From CAWJFJ01 sp963800065 (lineage in GTDB: Bacteria > Actinomycetota > Acidimicrobiia > Acidimicrobiales > UBA8190), in the NCBI GenBank assembly GCA_963800065.1, contig CAWCZO010000003.1:712442-776441 (forward strand): a stretch of DNA of 64,000 bases, given 5' to 3'. Below the pieces are notes generated by a model. The model had not been told where the DNA came from. It saw only the letters and a program-made list of their open reading frames with translations, and did no database searches. Both the position numbers and the translations under genes were made by a program. Shown in pieces: positions 25,459-33,251 of the stretch. How positions within the stretch are numbered: position 1 is the first letter of the stretch; every line of letters begins with the position of its first letter.

Positions 25459-26715
25459 GGCGGCTCCATTGCCCACGAGTCCGGACAGAGCAGTGGTGTT
25501 CGTCAACTGCGCCAGTCGGCGCTCGGACAGCTTCTTGCGATCTTCGATGCGATTGCGAGTGGTGAGCCACTCAGAGGCAGGGATCTTCTTGTCGGCGTAG
25601 AGGGTGGCCAACTCGTCGAGTTGCTCACGGTCGGCGGCGATGTCATCGGCCAGCCGAGAAACCTCCTCGCTGGTTGACCGGGAACCGATCAGGGCGGCGG
25701 CGAGCTCGGGAGTGTCGAGGCGGTAGAGAACGGCGTCGGCGATCAGTGCTTCGGTGGAGGCGGCCACCACGGTGGTTCCCCCACAGCCGCCGTGATCGGG
25801 TCCGGACATGCAGACGTAGCGCCGGGTGGTGGCTCGGGCGGCTGAGAAGAGACGGCCCCCACACTTGTGGCAGCGGAGCATCCCGGACAGCACGTAGCGG
25901 CGGGCGGGGCGCCGACCTGACATGGAAAGCTCTTCGAGGCGGGCGAGGACTCGGTCGTGTTCTTCCTTGGTGAGGATCGGCTTCCACACCGCCGGACCGA
26001 CGACGCTGCCCCGCAATGCCCGGAGGCCAGCCAGCCGGGGTGACTTGACCAGGGAGCGAAGGCCCGACGAATCCCAGGTCCCGCCCGTGCTGGTGGCGAT
26101 GTCGTGGTCGTTTAGCCAGAGGGTCAGCGACCGGAGGCTCTCACCGGCGAGGAATCGTGTGACGACCTCTCGGATGATCTTGGCTTCGGATCGACGGACG
26201 GTGATCCGGTCGGGCTCGTAGCCGAAGGGCCGGACAGATCCACCGTGGGGCCGACCCTGGGCGGCAACCTCGTCCATCTTCCGCTTGATGCGGCGGCTCT
26301 TGGTGGCGGACTCGTTGGCGGCGACGGCCGCTTGGATGCGGGCCACGAGGAGCCCGTCGCCGGTGCCGATGTCCATATCGCCGACGACGAAGCGGACGTT
26401 CGTGACCTTGGCGGCGTCGAGCGTGTCGAGAAAGTGCTCCAACTCCTTGGGCCGTCGGGTGAGGCGGTCGAGGTGGTAGACGAGCACGGCGTCGACCACG
26501 CCGGCCTCGATGTCTCCCAGCATGCGCTCGTATTCGGGGCGTTTGCGGCCCGAATAGGCCGAGACGTCGTTGTCCACGTACTCCTCGGTCACGGCCCAGC
26601 CGAGGCTCTTGGCCAATGCCCGGCAGTCGGCCAGTTGGCGAGCCACGCCGGCCCCGGTGCCCTCCTGGTCGCTAGAGATTCGGGCGTAGATCGCTGCGGC
26701 GGTCACCTCGGCCAT
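25315..26715 (-). CDS. Large serine recombinase (integrase)
   Basis: A 466-residue recombinase. The resolvase-type catalytic domain (1-150) has AAIYARISSDQEG with nucleophile Ser14, VDNDVSAYSGRKRPEYERML and VYHLDRLTRRPKELEHFL with catalytic arginines. The recombinase domain follows (PFGYEPDRITVRRSEAKIIREVV), then a zinc ribbon with CHKCGG and C...C, and a C-terminal coiled region (LSERRLAQLTN). It should catalyse insertion and excision of the element. ATG 26715 is chosen because the in-frame GTG/TTG positions further out cross the attachment junction. Its start is 26 nt inside the right border. Confidence 0.92.
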   Translation of the reverse strand: MAEVTAAAIYARISSDQEGTGAGVARQLADCRALAKSLGWAVTEEYVDNDVSAYSGRKRPEYERMLGDIEAGVVDAVLVYHLDRLTRRPKELEHFLDTLDAAKVTNVRFVVGDMDIGTGDGLLVARIQAAVAANESATKSRRIKRKMDEVAAQGRPHGGSVRPFGYEPDRITVRRSEAKIIREVVTRFLAGESLRSLTLWLNDHDIATSTGGTWDSSGLRSLVKSPRLAGLRALRGSVVGPAVWKPILTKEEHDRVLARLEELSMSGRRPARRYVLSGMLRCHKCGGRLFSAARATTRRYVCMSGPDHGGCGGTTVVAASTEALIADAVLYRLDTPELAAALIGSRSTSEEVSRLADDIAADREQLDELATLYADKKIPASEWLTTRNRIEDRKKLSERRLAQLTNTTALSGLVGNGAALRTQWSDLTLDRQAAIIGAVLDHAVIGAGKSGARGLDPNRVTPIWRL

Positions 26716-26737
26716 AAGGGGGCATATTACTAGGGTC

Positions 26738-26741
26738 TGAC
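26738..26741. other. Right attachment junction, core TGAC
   Basis: Right border of the element. On the minus strand the HNH gene runs G-P-T-E-L-W-K-V and then departs into element sequence, reaching an early stop. Joining the GTCA here to that at the left border restores the frame. Confidence 0.6.
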
Positions 26742-27827
26742 CTTCCATAGCTCGGTGGGCCCGTCTTGGGCGAACGGGACCACGCGGTGGTCGATCTCGA
26801 GACCCTTCGCCACGTCACAGCCGGGCACGACGCAGATCTCGTCGCGTTCTTCCAGGGCGCTCCGGACATGGGCGGGGACGGTCCGACCCAGGTGGCAGAC
26901 CTTCGTGACATCGACCCCGTCGGTGACGATCACCTTGGTGATGGCATCGCCGAGCTCGTTGACGGCGGTGGCCAGCGGCACCGGACCGACACCGGGAATC
27001 TCACACGTCTCCCCTTCGCACAGATTCCCCCGACGAAGAGCGGCGAGATCGACCCTGAGGTGCATCAGCGTCGTCGGTCGCACTGATCCGGTTGCCGAGG
27101 CCCTCCCGCCGGTCACGCTCGTCCCGGTGACCAGCGCCACGAGGGCATCGGCCTCGTAGGCCACGGTCGGCTCCCGGTGCCCCGCCTTCCGAGCCTCCTC
27201 GAAGACGGCGTTGCTCTCCTTGCGGATGGCAGTGGTCAGCCGGGCCATGGCGTCAGGGGTCAGCCTGGCTTCGACCCGCCCGGCACCATCGCGGTCGGTC
27301 CACATGAGAAGGAACCGGTTCCTCCGGATCTCCTCGTAGCGGGCGCGGGTCTCGGTCTCACCGGCGGACCGCGCCCTCACCCGTCTGCAGTGGTCCTTCA
27401 GGCCCTTCAGACCTTTCGTCCCGGCCGCCTCGAGCAGCTCGCCCTCGGTCGACGGATTCTCCGCCGCCGCCGTGGCGATCTCCTTGACCTGAGGGGCTGA
27501 GAGCTCACCCCGGCGCAGCGCGTCGGTGGTCTCGGGCAGCGACTGCAGCCGACCGGCCGTCTCGAGCATGCCGATTGCCTCGCCCAGGCTCGTCCCCGTG
27601 ACCTCGGCCACCCAGGATGCTGGGCTTCGATGGCCCTTGTTCCGCCAGACCCCTGAGTCCGACGCCCGGGGCGCCAGCAGTGTCTTCCCGGCGACGACGG
27701 CTCGCTCGAGCGCGGTGAAGATCTCGAACAAGGCGGCGGCGTCGCCGGTGGCTAGCCGGTCGGGCTCGAGCTCGCGGACCGTCCCCCGGACATCTCCGAG
27801 GGCCCGCTCGAGGATCGTCAGCACCAT
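26738..27827 (-). pseudogene. 5' part of DUF222/HNH endonuclease gene, interrupted by the element
   Basis: From ATG 27827 the protein reads as a DUF222 (13E12-type) protein for 363 codons: ALERAVVAGKTLLAPR, a long helical domain with GELSAPQVKEIA, RVEARLTPDAMARL, and the start of an HNH domain, CVVPGCDVAKGLEIDHRVVPFAQDGPTELW. It then ends four codons later (stop at 26730) instead of continuing to the second half of the zinc/HNH motif, which is found at 22318-22452. The uninterrupted protein would be 406 residues, normal for the family. Without the second half the nuclease should be inactive. Confidence 0.85.
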
Positions 27828-28070
27828 CGGAACAGAATGTCATGAGGATGTATCAGTAACTACGAAATAGGGTGTCATCCGTGCCTGGGAGGAATTCCGG
27901 GAATTTGTGAGAAAACCGCTAAAGCTCTCCGCCCCTGCTGCCGATAAAGAAGTGGGCCGGCGCGGGTACCGACCCCAGGGAATCCGGTGCGGTTCGGTTG
28001 TGAGGAAGCCCGACCTGAGGAAGTCCGGCCGGAGACGACGGGTGCTCGAGGCTGCCGTCCGGCGTCGGCG

Positions 28071-29849
28071 GTGTCGGCGTACTCTCGCCCTCTTGCCGGT
28101 TCCAGACCGTCGAGGGGAAGGCGGACTGCGAAGAGATTCCGTGTTGCTGCCCTGACGTCCCTGGCGGCGCTTTCGATTCTGATTCCTGGGGCGGCACGCG
28201 CCTACGCCGACGGCACCGTCACTTTCAACTACACGGGCCGTCCGCAATTCTTCAGAGTCCCCGCGGGGGTGGGCTCGCTCCACGTCGACGCCGTGGGTGG
28301 CGGCGGGGGTGGCGGCGGGGCGTTCGACGGCCAGGTGCCGGGGGGTGGCGGGGGAGAGACCATCGCCACGATCCCCGTCGCCGCCGGTGACGAACTCGAG
28401 GTGATGGTCGGCGGGCGGGGTAGCGATGGTGCCGTCAGCCCCCGGTTGACTCTCGGGGGTCGGGGTGGGTTCAACGGCGGGGGCCCCGGGGGTTCCGCCG
28501 GCAGTACGCAGAACGGCATCGCCATCGGTTCCGCTGCCGGTGGTGGGGGAGGGGGTGGTGCGTCCGACGTGCGTCGCTGTGGCACCGGTCTCTCAAGCCG
28601 GGTGGTCGTGGCGGCGGGAGGGGGAGGCGGCGGGACGTACACCGCCCCGCCCAACGGGGTGGGGGGAGCCGGCGGGGGCGCCGCCGGCGCCGCGGGGGCG
28701 AACGGCCTCGCCGGGTCTTCCACAGGCGGCGGAGGCGGAACGGCGGTGGCCGACGGCACCACCGGTGACGATGCCGGAACCTTCGGAACAGGGATTTCAG
28801 GTCTGCCTGGCTTCGGGGGTGCCGGAGCCGGCGAGGCGGGTGGTACGGCGGCCCTGATCGGCGGCGGAGGCGGAGGCGGGGCCGGATTGTTCGGCGGAGG
28901 CGGAGGCGGGGGTGTGGCCGTGGGCGACACCTTCGGTTCGGGCGCCGGAGGAGGCGGGGGATCCGGTTATGCAGAATCGAGTGCCACTGGAGTCAGTTTC
29001 AACAGCGGCGTCAATGCGGCGTCCGGCCAGGTGGTCATCACCGAGATCGCTGGCCTCCCCAGCAGCCTGTCCCCCTGTCCCCAGTCACCGGGCGGTGCCG
29101 GGTACTCGCTGGCCGCCGCCGACGGCGGGGTCTTCGCATTCGGGAACGCTCCCTATGCGGGCTCGGCCGCCGACAGTCATCTCACAGAACCGGCGGTCGC
29201 CATCGCCGGGACCCCTTCGGGCTCGGGCTACTACATGGCTACCGCCGGAGGGGCCGTCCTGCCGTTCGGGGATGCGGTGACGTGGGGATCGGCGGCGGCC
29301 GTTGCTCTGAAGGAACCCATCGTCGGGATGGCGGTGACGCGCGACGGCGGTGGCTACTGGCTGGTGGCGGCCGACGGGGGAGTCTTCACCTACGGTGACG
29401 CCGGCTTCTTCGGGTCGGCGTCCGGCAAGACCCTCGACAAGCCCGTCGTCGGCATCGTCGCCACCCCCGACGGCGGTGGCTACTGGCTGGTGGCGGCCGA
29501 CGGGGGAGTCTTCACCTACGGTGACGCCGGCTTCTTCGGGTCGGCGTCCGGCAAGACCCTCGACAAGCCCGTCGTCGGCATCGTCGCCACCCCCGACGGC
29601 GGTGGCTACTGGCTGGTGGCGGCCGACGGGGGAGTCTTCACCTACGGTGACGCCGGCTTCTTGGGGTCGGAGGCCGGGAAACCCCTCGACCGGCCCATCG
29701 TCGGTCTGGCCGCCACCCCCGACGCCGGCGGCTACTGGTTGGTGGCGGCCGACGGGGGGGTCTTCAGCGAAGGCGATGCCGACTTCTTCGGTTCCGCCGT
29801 CTCGTTCCGTCTCGTCCGACCGGTCATCGGGATGACGAGTCCGGCATGA
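28071..29849 (+). CDS. Secreted Gly-rich protein with WLVAADGGVF repeats
   Basis: A protein of about 590 residues. A signal peptide (RFRVAALTSLAALSILIPGAARA) lies near the N-terminus, which fits the GTG at 28071; the frame is open from 27987. Residues 55-340 are a glycine-rich sheet-like region with many Gly5-Gly8 runs resembling Gly-rich PE-like or receptor-type ectodomains. The C-terminal 250 residues hold six units of about 42 residues with GYWLVAADGGVFTYGDAGFFGS, a repeat common in secreted actinobacterial proteins and likely beta-propeller-like. Two units are identical at DNA level. Probably a surface or matrix protein. Confidence 0.75.
   Translation: MSAYSRPLAGSRPSRGRRTAKRFRVAALTSLAALSILIPGAARAYADGTVTFNYTGRPQFFRVPAGVGSLHVDAVGGGGGGGGAFDGQVPGGGGGETIATIPVAAGDELEVMVGGRGSDGAVSPRLTLGGRGGFNGGGPGGSAGSTQNGIAIGSAAGGGGGGGASDVRRCGTGLSSRVVVAAGGGGGGTYTAPPNGVGGAGGGAAGAAGANGLAGSSTGGGGGTAVADGTTGDDAGTFGTGISGLPGFGGAGAGEAGGTAALIGGGGGGGAGLFGGGGGGGVAVGDTFGSGAGGGGGSGYAESSATGVSFNSGVNAASGQVVITEIAGLPSSLSPCPQSPGGAGYSLAAADGGVFAFGNAPYAGSAADSHLTEPAVAIAGTPSGSGYYMATAGGAVLPFGDAVTWGSAAAVALKEPIVGMAVTRDGGGYWLVAADGGVFTYGDAGFFGSASGKTLDKPVVGIVATPDGGGYWLVAADGGVFTYGDAGFFGSASGKTLDKPVVGIVATPDGGGYWLVAADGGVFTYGDAGFLGSEAGKPLDRPIVGLAATPDAGGYWLVAADGGVFSEGDADFFGSAVSFRLVRPVIGMTSPA
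29343..29720 (+). repeat. 126-bp tandem repeats in the WLVAADGGVF domain
   Basis: Two apparently identical 126-bp units start at 29343 and 29469; a third from 29595 matches until about 29660 and then diverges. Each codes for 42 residues. Confidence 0.85.
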
Positions 29850-29877
29850 ACTCCTCGGAGACCGTCGGCCCGTGAGT

Positions 29878-29894
29878 CCTCCGGCACCCGGAGG
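29878..29894. terminator. Hairpin between convergent genes
   Basis: CCTCCGG, loop CAC, CCGGAGG: a perfect 7-bp stem between the secreted repeat protein (plus) and the DUF35 gene (minus). Candidate bidirectional terminator. Confidence 0.5.
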
Positions 29895-29899
29895 TGTCT

Positions 29900-30400
29900 C
29901 TACGGGCGGCGGGCCCAGAACGGGAGCGTCTGCTCGCTCCCGTCGGGCCGGGAGAACGTCTTGAAGACGACCTGGACCGGCTCACCGATTTGGATCGAGT
30001 TGGGGTCGATCTCGTTGAGGGCCCCCTCGGGACCGGTCACCAGGTTCCCGACGAACCGGAGGTTCTTGTCCTCCTCGAGCTCGACCACGATCACGTTGTA
30101 GGGGGCCAGATCGGAATAGGGCTGGAGGAGAGGCGGGTGGGGTATCACGTAGGACCACACCGTCGCTTTCCCGGACATCGTCGTGTAGCCGCGGTCGACC
30201 GACCGGCACCGCGGGCACATCGGCCGCGGTGGGTGCCGGAGATGCCCGCAGGAATTGCACTTCTGGATCCGGAGCTCACCGAGCGCCGTCCCCTCCCAGA
30301 AGAAGGCCCCGTCCTCGTCCCCGGCCGGGAGGAGGAACCCCTCGACCGACGGTCCCTTGTTCGAGACATAGGCGCCCGAGAACGCCGCCGCATTGGCCAT
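29900..30400 (-). CDS. DUF35 OB-fold/zinc-ribbon protein (ChsH2-like)
   Basis: A 166-residue DUF35 protein: FFWEGTALGELRIQKCNSCG, a zinc ribbon C-x2-C...C-x2-C (CNSCG, CPRCR) at about residues 53-72, then the OB-fold with VWSYVIPHPPLLQPYSDLAPYNVIVVEL and IQIGEPVQVVFKTF. ATG 30400 with GAGGAAG upstream. It follows the thiolase-like gene after 13 nt, the same order as in ltp2/chsH2-type operons, so the two likely form a heterocomplex in which DUF35 holds the acyl-CoA. Confidence 0.88.
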   Translation of the reverse strand: MANAAAFSGAYVSNKGPSVEGFLLPAGDEDGAFFWEGTALGELRIQKCNSCGHLRHPPRPMCPRCRSVDRGYTTMSGKATVWSYVIPHPPLLQPYSDLAPYNVIVVELEEDKNLRFVGNLVTGPEGALNEIDPNSIQIGEPVQVVFKTFSRPDGSEQTLPFWARRP

Positions 30401-30413
30401 GAGATCTTCCTCT

Positions 30414-31574
30414 CTACCTTCGGAGCAACAGAGCCGAGGTCGGGACACCCTCGCCCGACGTCACCAGACAGGTCTCGGCGTTCTCCACCTGAGCGATCGC
30501 CGTCCCCCGCATCTGCTTGACCCCTTCGTTGATCAGGTTGAAACCGTGGACGTAGGCCTCCGAGAGTCCACCCCCCGACGTGTTCACCGGGAGCGATCCC
30601 TTCCCCCACTCGAGGTTCCCGTTGTCGGTGAATGGTCCCGCCTCCCCCCGCTTGCAGAAGCCGTAGCCCTCCAGGGAGAGGAGGATCAGGGGGGAGAAGG
30701 CGTCGTAGATCTGGGCCACGGAGACGTCGTCGGGGCCGAAGTCGGCGTTGGCCCACAACCGCTTGGCGCAGGCCCAGGCCGGCCCGGTCAGGGGATCGTC
30801 GTTGTAGAAGTTCACCATCGTCTGATGTTCGGGGGGGAGCCCCTGGGCGAAAGCGTGGACGTAGACGGGTGGATGGCGGAGGTGACGGGCCCGCTCGGCC
30901 GAGACGATCACACAGGCCAGGGCCCCGTCGGTCTCCAGGCAGTTGTCGAAGAGACAGAGCGGCTCCGAGACCCAGCGGGAGTTCATGTAGTCCTCCCGGG
31001 ACATCGGCTTCGAGTACATCATCGCCGCCGGGTTCATGTTGGCATGGCCCCGGACGGCGGTGGCCACGTTGGCCAGATGCTCGCGGGTCGCCCCGTAGTC
31101 GTGCATGTACCGCCGGGTCAGCATCCCGATCTCGTCGACCGGCCGGAGCAGTCCCGCCGGCCTCGTCCACTGCCCGGGGACGTGGAGCTGGGTCGAGGTG
31201 TTCGTCCAGGGCCTCGGTCCCGAACCCCGCTTCCGGGCCCGCCAAGCCACGGCCACCTCAGCCTGGCCGGAGGCCACGGCCATCGCAGCGTGGCCGACGA
31301 CCCCGCAGCCGGCCCCGCCCCCGTAACCGATCTGGCTGAAGAAGGTGATCTCCCCGCAGCCGATGTTCCGGGCGATGTCGACCTCCTCGGTCGCCTCCAT
31401 CGTGTACGAGCACAGCGCGTCGACCTCGGAGACGTCGATCCCGGCGTCGGCGCAGGCGTCGACGATGACCTGGCAGGCCAGCTCGGCCTCGGACGGCTCC
31501 AGATGCTTGGCGAACTCGGTCTGGGCGATCCCGGCGATCGCCGTGGCGTCTCTGAATCCGACTGCCGGGCTCAT
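30414..31574 (-). CDS. Thiolase-like lipid-transfer protein (Ltp2-type)
   Basis: A 386-residue thiolase-superfamily protein: DATAIAGIAQTEFAKHLEPSE, IGYGGGAGCGVVGHAAMAVASGQ (no usual nucleophile context), VSVAQIYDAFSPLILLSLEGYGF and GGGLSEAYVHGFNLINEG. Both tyrosines linked to Ltp2 retro-aldolase catalysis (QIYDAF and SEAYVHG) are present, so side-chain C-C cleavage is likely. ATG 31574 with a GGAGGTG ribosome site. It is divergent from the aldehyde dehydrogenase, with a TetR-type palindrome between. Confidence 0.88.
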   Translation of the reverse strand: MSPAVGFRDATAIAGIAQTEFAKHLEPSEAELACQVIVDACADAGIDVSEVDALCSYTMEATEEVDIARNIGCGEITFFSQIGYGGGAGCGVVGHAAMAVASGQAEVAVAWRARKRGSGPRPWTNTSTQLHVPGQWTRPAGLLRPVDEIGMLTRRYMHDYGATREHLANVATAVRGHANMNPAAMMYSKPMSREDYMNSRWVSEPLCLFDNCLETDGALACVIVSAERARHLRHPPVYVHAFAQGLPPEHQTMVNFYNDDPLTGPAWACAKRLWANADFGPDDVSVAQIYDAFSPLILLSLEGYGFCKRGEAGPFTDNGNLEWGKGSLPVNTSGGGLSEAYVHGFNLINEGVKQMRGTAIAQVENAETCLVTSGEGVPTSALLLRR

Positions 31575-31684
31575 CCGCCCCACCTCCTCACCGAGCCACC
31601 GGTGGCGTCCGGAATGGCGCCGCGCCCCCGAGCGTCCCGGGCTCCGTTTCGTCCGGCACCGTAGCAGCGCCCCGGGCCCCGCTC

Positions 31685-31699
31685 CTGACGGAACGTCAG
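31685..31699. promoter_or_regulatory. Palindromic operator CTGACGGAACGTCAG (class N5)
   Basis: Arms CTGACG/CGTCAG around GAA, between the divergent thiolase/DUF35 pair and the aldehyde dehydrogenase. Same form as the sites at 16938 and 40229. Confidence 0.65.
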
Positions 31700-31721
31700 A
31701 TTGCCGTTACGATCGCGGCCC

Positions 31722-33191
31722 ATGGGCGCGGCGAGGAAGAAGGAGCGACAGCTCCTGATCGGGGGGAAGTGGGTCGACGCCTCCGGCGATGCCTACGAGA
31801 TCGTCAACCCGGCCACCGAGGAGGTGGTCGGGACCGCCCCCCAGGCCACGGTGGCCGACGCCGAAGCGGCCGCCGCCGCCGCCCGCGACGCCCTTCCGGG
31901 CTGGTCGGCGACGGCCCCCGAGGAGCGTCTGGCCCTGATGGCCAGGGCGGCCGACGCCATCCGGGCCCGCGCCGGTGATCTCCTCCCCCTCGTCATCGCC
32001 GAGACGGGCGCCACCGCCGCCGTGGGGTCGCGGATGCAGGTCCCGGTGGCGGCCGACCGCTTCGACCGCTACTCGCGCGACCTCCGCCATGTGGCCCAGC
32101 GGTCGCTGACCCCCCAGGTGGCCCAGACGACCCCGCTCGCCCCCGGCGGGCTCATCTCGGCGCTGGCCGTCCGCGCCCCCGTGGGCGTGGTCACCTGCAT
32201 CACCTCGTACAACTTCCCCATGGTCAACATGGCCGGCAAGGTGGCCCCCGCCCTGGCCATGGGCAACACCGTGGTGGTGAAGCCGGCCCCCCAGGATCCG
32301 CTGGCCGTCATCGAGCTGGTCCGGATCCTCGACGAGGTCGGGTTCCCCCCCGGTGTGGTGAACCTGGTCACCGCCTCCGACGCCGCCGCTGCCGCCGCTC
32401 TCGTCTCGTCACCCGACGTCGACATGGTCTCCTTCACCGGCTCCACCGACGTCGGAGTCCGGATCGTCGAGTCGGGGGCGGCCACCATGAAACGGCTCCT
32501 CCTCGAGTTGGGCGGAAAGGGCGCCTGTCTGGTCTTCGACGACGCCGACGTGGCCGCTGCCATCGGTTGCATCGGATCCACCTGGTCGTTCCACTCCGGT
32601 CAGATCTGTACCGCCCCCACCCGCGCCGTCGTCCAGCGCGGCGTGCTCGACCAGGTCGTCGACGGGCTCTCCCGGTACGCGTCGGTCCTCAAGGTCGGTG
32701 ACCCCACCGACCCGAAGACGATCGTCGGCCCCGTCATCTCGGCCGCCCACCGCGCCCGCATCGAGGGCTACATCGCCACCGGTCGTTCCGAGGGGGCCGA
32801 GCTGATCACCGGTGGTGGCCGCCCTGCCGGTCTCGAGCGCGGTTTCTACGTCGAGCCGACCCTCTTCATCGGGACCAACGACATGGTGGTGGCCCGTGAG
32901 GAGATCTTCGGCCCCGTCGTCGTGGTCGTCGCCTTCGACGAGGAGGAGGAGGGGATCTCCATCGCCAACGACTCCGACTTCGGTCTCTACGACTACGTCT
33001 TCTCCGGTGACACCGCCCGCGCCTTCCGAGTGGCCAAGCTCCTGCGCGCCGGTCATGTGGGGATCAACTCGGCCCAGCGCAATCACGAGGCACCCTTCGG
33101 AGGGTTCAAGATGTCGGGGATCGGTCGCGACGGCGGCGACTACGGTCTCGAGGCCTACTCGGAGATGCAGTCGATCATCTGGACCGGTTGA
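31722..33191 (+). CDS. NAD(P)-dependent aldehyde dehydrogenase
   Basis: A 489-residue aldehyde dehydrogenase. The N-terminus reads LLIGGKWVDASGDAYEIVNPATEEV. The cofactor region has ITSYNFPMVNMAGKVAPALAMGNTVVVKP and FTGSTDVG. Glu262 (LLLELGGKG) is the general base and Cys296 (SGQICTAPTR) the nucleophile; the C-terminus has EEIFGPVVVVV and FGGFKMSGIGRDGG. It should oxidise an aldehyde produced by retro-aldol cleavage, which fits its divergent pairing with the Ltp2-type gene. ATG 31722 lies 23 nt after the operator. Confidence 0.92.
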   Translation: MGAARKKERQLLIGGKWVDASGDAYEIVNPATEEVVGTAPQATVADAEAAAAAARDALPGWSATAPEERLALMARAADAIRARAGDLLPLVIAETGATAAVGSRMQVPVAADRFDRYSRDLRHVAQRSLTPQVAQTTPLAPGGLISALAVRAPVGVVTCITSYNFPMVNMAGKVAPALAMGNTVVVKPAPQDPLAVIELVRILDEVGFPPGVVNLVTASDAAAAAALVSSPDVDMVSFTGSTDVGVRIVESGAATMKRLLLELGGKGACLVFDDADVAAAIGCIGSTWSFHSGQICTAPTRAVVQRGVLDQVVDGLSRYASVLKVGDPTDPKTIVGPVISAAHRARIEGYIATGRSEGAELITGGGRPAGLERGFYVEPTLFIGTNDMVVAREEIFGPVVVVVAFDEEEEGISIANDSDFGLYDYVFSGDTARAFRVAKLLRAGHVGINSAQRNHEAPFGGFKMSGIGRDGGDYGLEAYSEMQSIIWTG

Positions 33192-33245
33192 GAGGCCGTC
33201 CGGTTGAGAGGCCCGTCCGGTTGAGAGAGCCGTCCGGGTGAGAGG
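33184..33245 (+). repeat. Tandem 16-17-bp repeat carrying the stop codon
   Basis: Three units CCGGTTGAGAGGCCGT with one-base length changes and a fourth CCGGGTGAGAGG. The first TGA ends the aldehyde dehydrogenase; the others repeat the stop and a GAGAGG ribosome-site-like string before the next gene. Confidence 0.8.
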
Positions 33246-33251
33246 AGAGAC

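Larger units (their letters stand above)
22449..26741. mobile_element. 4.3-kb integrated element: serine recombinase plus HUH Rep
   Basis: The element is bounded by the two halves of a DUF222/HNH gene, with the shared tetranucleotide TGAC at each edge. It encodes a three-span membrane protein, two unknown proteins with an HTH-like segment in one, a rolling-circle type HUH Rep, a short protein of unknown role, and a large serine recombinase lying at the right edge as in prophages. Base composition is visibly less GC-rich than the flanks between 22.6 and 24.3 kb. No conjugation, capsid or lysis gene is seen. The phiRv1 prophage of M. tuberculosis also uses a serine integrase and inserts into 13E12-type repeats (from memory). 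Confidence 0.8.
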
